Positions 56,961 through 64,000 of a stretch of DNA of 64,000 nt are shown piece after piece. The position numbers and the translations under genes are program-made. Under the pieces are notes generated by a model. The model ran no database searches, was not told where the DNA came from, and saw only the letters and a list, made by a program, of their open reading frames with translations. The number at the start of each line of letters is the position of its first letter. The first letter of the stretch is position 1. The DNA is from Rugalucina vietnamica (Eukaryota; Mollusca; Bivalvia; Lucinida; Lucinidae): the NCBI GenBank assembly GCA_964017185.1, contig OZ024875.1, positions 25,925,456 to 25,989,455 on the forward strand. Reading direction: 5' to 3'.

Positions 56961-58544
56961 TACACACTCTTCAGAACTTCCTCACCTGTGTGAAGACTGT
57001 CTGTGCAGCCATCTAAGTTTGTGCTCCTAGCTGCCAATCTGTCAACAAGATTTTTAATGGCAGGAGAGACAGCTTTAAGGACTTATAGCCGGCCACTGTA
57101 TATACATAATTGAAGATTTACCTGTATAAAAAGCATTGTTTATTTTGTCAACAATGCTACATTCTTTAGCATGCTTTATCATGGGACTATTGAATATGTT
57201 GCAAATACATGGATTTGTGTATACATGATTGTGGAATGAGTGGTCAACTCAGAGCAAGTGAGTCATTTTTCAGTTACTTCCGGGTTGAAATCGTCGGACC
57301 CATTTTTCTTAGCTTTCTGAAAACAATAAGACAGATTTTTCGATGTAGTCATTGACTTCAATCATATAAGAACCTGAAACAAAAGGCATGTCATCTTTCA
57401 GCAAACAGTAAGCGCACACGATCCGTCCCAAGTTACCCACTTTCAGAATTTTCCAGAAAAACATGTTTACACTAACTTTTCCCAGAGAAATACATTTCCA
57501 TGACCCCAAAATAACTTTTAATTTGTCAGATTATGTATCCTAGACATTTAGGCTTTGCGTAATTTTTATTCAAATGCATTCCATTTTCCAGGAAATGGGT
57601 CCCACGAAAACCAGTTACATTTCTAATTTTACACCAAGCTATTTAAAATTTTAAAATAATAACTATATTGACCCATTCCTAGTATCAGTGACGTCTATTT
57701 GCAATAAATACACATCATCATTTGATTAACAGATTCAAGAAAACAGTAGATTTCTGTTTTACATACCCCACCCACTCATGTCAATATTGATAAATCCTTA
57801 ATAAATCTTTAAGATTTTTGAAAAACTGCAAAATAGTATCTAGTTATTTTTCAATCAATAGAACATTTTCTCTTCATGCTGCCATGTTAAAAATCTGTGA
57901 ATATTTAAGATATTGTAAGAAGAATAGCTTAAAGTTACTGATTGAGTAATAGATTTTTTCTTTTTAAGTAAAAGTACTAAGTAAAAGTTTTTTCATCTTG
58001 CAAATGTGTTGCAGCACGTGTCTGCAGAGGCAATGATATCCCTTATTTGCTATTTATTATTCATACCGTCTTCTCTATGTAGTGACTCCAGGCTTTGAAA
58101 CTGTCAGTTGATGTCTTGGCAAACTGCAGTCGACTGTTTAAAGGTGTTCTACGGCCTTCAATAACGCTGAATTATGCATGAGAAAGAGTAGTTTCCTTGA
58201 CAAGTAATAGCTTACTTAAAATCTAGTGGCAGACATTGCCAAACGTAAGCTAGTCGATAATCTTGTAAAGAACATCATATGGTCTGGAAGGTTAGATTTT
58301 GTTCCTTAGAGAAAACTTGCATCTGAGACTGTCAGTTCTAAAATGTATGACCCCAGCCTGCATGTTAAAGTTCAACTTCATTATAGCGCAAGTCCTTAAA
58401 GTGTGTTTTTCAATATAACACAGCCATGTCATGGCTCCCAAAATGTTTATTTTGCAATATGTCCTCCGTTAACAACCTCATTATAACACAGTTTCACTTA
58501 TAACACAGACCATGGACCCCAATGATAGCATTCCTGTATCTAAA
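56961..58544. other. no recognised element
   Basis: 1.6 kb of intron sequence. TATAACACAG words at 58415 and 58490-58510 hint at a small decayed inverted repeat. No kinase exon. Confidence 0.4.
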
Positions 58545-58722
58545 ACATGCGCGGATCCAGAGGGGGGGACCGGGGGTCCGGACCCCCCCTGGAATTTGAA
58601 AATTTTACCTAAAAAAAGGTAATTTCGGGATTTTTTGGGGGTTGGACCCCTCCTGGTTTGTGATTAAAAATTACCATTTTCGTTGGACCCCCTCTCATGA
58701 AAATTTCTGGATCCGCGCATGT
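58545..58722. mobile_element. 178-bp MITE, ACATGCGCGGATCCAGA ends
   Basis: Perfect 17-bp TIRs (ACATGCGCGGATCCAGA / TCTGGATCCGCGCATGT), with GGGGGG/CCCCCC-type inner arms (GGGGGTCCGGACCCCCC). No coding. Confidence 0.85.
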
Positions 58723-58914
58723 AAAATGTATGACCCGAGTCTGCATGTTATCTCCAAGAGGGGTGATGAAGTAGATCTACATATGCACATGGACTATTTT
58801 GTATGTATCTTTACAACACAGCAACTCTAAATATCGGCCTAATAAAGGGGTTTAATAAATTATAGCTTTTTTGAGCTACTGACCAAATAAAGACCATGTT
58901 CCGGTTAGGGTTAG

Positions 58915-58990
58915 TTTCCACCAAAAAGAAGCGCCAAAAACGCCTTTTTTCCACCAAAAAGTTCTTTTGTCCACCAAAAAGATGCACGCT
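58915..58990. repeat. TCCACCAAAAAG short tandem words
   Basis: Three copies of TCCACCAAAAAG in direct order within 75 bp. Confidence 0.7.
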
Positions 58991-59023
58991 AGTGAGGTCA
59001 ATTTTTGTGACATTTTTTGACAT

Positions 59024-60395
59024 CCCTTACAGAATTGCAGCGCAGTTCCAGCATGAATCCCGTATAAACACAGCATAGCTTTGCAGCATGATTACAGCGT
59101 ACGCTGCAATCATACTGCAAAAAAAGTACTATAGTGATTTAGATGGAAGAAGTATGATTGCAGTGTATTTCAATTATGCTAATTAAGCTGCTGTCATACT
59201 GCAATCATACTGCATTGCAGCATGGTCTTATATGGTACAGCCATATACTGCAATCATGCTAGAATCATACTGTACAGTATGCAAATTATGCTGGCTTCAT
59301 TGCAGTATGATCACCATACTGCAATCATACTGCATCAATTATGCAAATTAAGCTGCTTTCATGCAGTCAGACTGTTATCATGCTGGAACCATGCTACATT
59401 GCAGCATGACTTAAATAATTACAAACCTCTTAGCCTTGTACGCTTCTTCCATGCTGCATTCATGCTGCAATGCAGCATATATGCTGATTTCATGCTGGTT
59501 TCATGCTGTAATACAGCATATACTGAATTCATAGTGGAATCATACTGCTTTCATCTGGAAATCATACCACCTTTTTTCAACATGCGTGCCATGTTACCCC
59601 ACCCATTTCAATTGATACTTTGAGAAGTTGAAAACATAAAAAAATAGAGAAAAATACGCAAAAATCTTACATGCATTCAATTTTGATAAAAATCATTTAC
59701 GTTTATACAAGGGCCTTCCAGCATGCAAATGCATACTTTGAAATTGAAAAACCTCATCAGATTGGTTGTCGTCTGCAAACATATGCCACAGCTACATTCT
59801 TGCTTTATAGAAGTGCTAGTCAAACAAAGGCTTACCCTAAAAGCTATGAAAAGTAAGAATAGAGGGACCAGGAATCGATGCAATTAAATTTTAAGTCCCA
59901 ACATGGTCCACTTCTGGCAGCCAATTTTACCCATATAGCAATTAAAACTATGACATCATCAATGAATCAATATCTGTAAACTACTAAGTTAGCAGTATGA
60001 TTGCAGCGTACGCTTCTGTGCAGCATATGCTTCTGTGCAGCGTGCGCTTCTGTTTAGTATGAAATCAGCATATATGCAGCATATACCTAAATCAACCATA
60101 TTATGCTGTTACAGCAGCATGAAAGCAGCATAGATCTAGCCAAGTAAAAAATTCTAAGACAGTGCAGTATGAATGCAGTGTACATCAAGCAGTATGATTC
60201 CAGCGTAGGCTGCATTGAAGTATGACAACAGCGCATAAGAAGCATAAATACCAGCATACATGTACTTCCAGTGTTTGCTGCAATGCAGTATGCATTCTGC
60301 AACTGCGCTGCAGATATAGGGCAAGTAAGAAGAATGCAGTATGATATCTAATCAGCATACACTGCATTCCAGCATACACTGCAGTTCCGTAAGGG
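59024..60395. mobile_element. TIR element built of TGCAGTATGATTGCAG words
   Basis: Ends CCCTTACAGAATTGCAGCG (59024) and (inverted) CCCTTACGGAACTGCAGTG (60395). Each flank is made of dozens of variants of GCAGCATGATTGCAG / CTGCAATCATACTGC in both orientations (59040-59560 and 59995-60390). The middle 430 bp is ordinary unique sequence. AT flanks both ends. No transposase. Confidence 0.8.
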
Positions 60396-60592
60396 ATTGT
60401 TCTCCGCCATTGTTATGCAAAAGTTATGTAGATGAAACAATGGACGATTAAAATATAAATTATCAAGAAAGTGTTCTGCTTTGGTGGAGTCCTGCTGAGC
60501 TGTTGACTAAATAAACAAAATGGCGAAAAGCAAATCTCCTCACATCGGGTGATTTTTTTTCGCAAAATTTGTCAACTTTTGTCACATTATAA

Positions 60593-60750
60593 AGTGAATA
60601 ATTACCCCGTGATCAAACATAAACTGTTTTATCACGCTCGGACCGTATAAACAGATGAAATGACTCACTGAAAGCTTACCATTTCATCTGTTTACTAATC
60701 CTAGCGTGATAAATCGTTGTTTTTTTTTTGTCACAGGGTAGTTATTTACT
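60593..60750. mobile_element. 158-bp hairpin MITE
   Basis: AGTGAATAATTACCCCGTGA / TCACAGGGTAGTTATTTACT outside, and TTTATCACGCTC / TAGCGTGATAAA plus AAACAGATGAAATG / CATTTCATCTGTTT inside. A nearly complete hairpin. Confidence 0.8.
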
Positions 60751-61266
60751 ATATAATAAACAATAATACTGTGATCCTTTGTGTGTTTTGAGACAATGAC
60801 CTCGTCAGTGAGGCTGCATAACATGATGCACATGGATCATAGCTTGAAGGGTTTAGCTTTTTTCTGTAGCATTGAGTTTTCATATGTTAAAAATCTTTTA
60901 GAATAACACTAACTCGCCATAACAAAGTTTCTTCTGATAAGGCATGAGCTTTGCTAGCCTGTGTCAAACAAACTGAAACTCGAACTAATACTCAGGATAT
61001 ACCTGACACATCATTAGAAAGTGGGGGAAACTTTGAAATGCCTTCTCCATTAAATTTGGGCATTGAAAATTGCAAATTAAGTTCTCTCTCGGAAACTGCT
61101 TCAATATTTGTCAGCTGTTTAGAGGCTTTTAAGTTGGTTGAAAAAGTTTATATATATAAAAACCCTGGAGTTAATGTCCTTAGATTTTCCAATTTGGACA
61201 TTGAAACTTACTCATATATGATGCCATAATTAGTATTTGAGTATTTCTTGATGCATCAGAAATTGA

Positions 61267-64000
<2,734 letters not shown>

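Noticed and set aside
60951-61229. 92-codon frame just upstream of CaMKI exon 2
   Set aside because: No family recognised, ends in a stop before the acceptor, and not joined in phase to the kinase exon. Could be chance or an unrelated exon; not enough support.

Overview
This is a window of animal nuclear DNA with a very high transposon load. The style of the repeats suggests a bivalve mollusc or a related lophotrochozoan: AT-rich intergenic DNA, long tandem-repeat-bearing Helitron/Helentron-like elements, many foldback and TIR elements, several EEP-RT LINEs and a Penelope-like element. That assignment is an inference from repeat style; no ribosomal or mitochondrial marker is present to confirm it.

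Only one host gene could be supported. It is the 5' part of a calcium/calmodulin-dependent protein kinase I (CaMKI) gene on the plus strand. Coding exon 1 is at 26763-26854 (N-terminus beginning MPLFGKK, first half of the glycine loop) and coding exon 2 is at 61290-61424 (rest of the glycine loop, beta-3 lysine, alpha-C glutamate). Both ends of the intervening intron are in matching phase 2 and the intron is about 34.4 kb. The remaining exons lie beyond the right edge. A perfect CRE-type palindrome (TGACGTCA) lies about 95 bp upstream of the start codon.

Layout. 1-13 kb: tail of a dispersed repeat, a 168-bp-unit element, a 151-bp-unit Helentron-like element (copy 1), a perfect foldback hairpin, an array of GGATATCC palindromes, MITEs, and a decayed CR1-group LINE. 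13-19 kb: nested TIR elements and another foldback. 19-23.4 kb: an almost intact LINE with one frameshift. 23.7-26.5 kb: nested inverted repeats around a long-TIR element that carries a possible transposase N-terminal fragment; it ends about 300 bp before the CaMKI start. 26.8-61.3 kb, the CaMKI intron: an uninterrupted 1165-codon LINE; a composite element that accepted two further insertions, one of them Helentron copy 2; a Penelope-like element with an ORF1 overlapping the RT frame; a truncated LINE; a 4.1-kb diverged palindrome; nested TIR elements around a minisatellite; and a TGCAG-rich TIR element. 61.4-64 kb: start of CaMKI intron 2.

The only functional gene product visible for the host is the kinase. 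Everything else is mobile-element biology. The items most worth following up are the Penelope-like element with an in-phase A_AAA_AAC heptamer in its ORF overlap, the two Helentron-like copies whose insertion sites can be reconstructed, the TCAAGGTCA (nuclear-receptor-type) sites carried by two repeat families, and several foldback families. All coordinates were read by eye, so repeat edges are approximate unless a target-site duplication is given.
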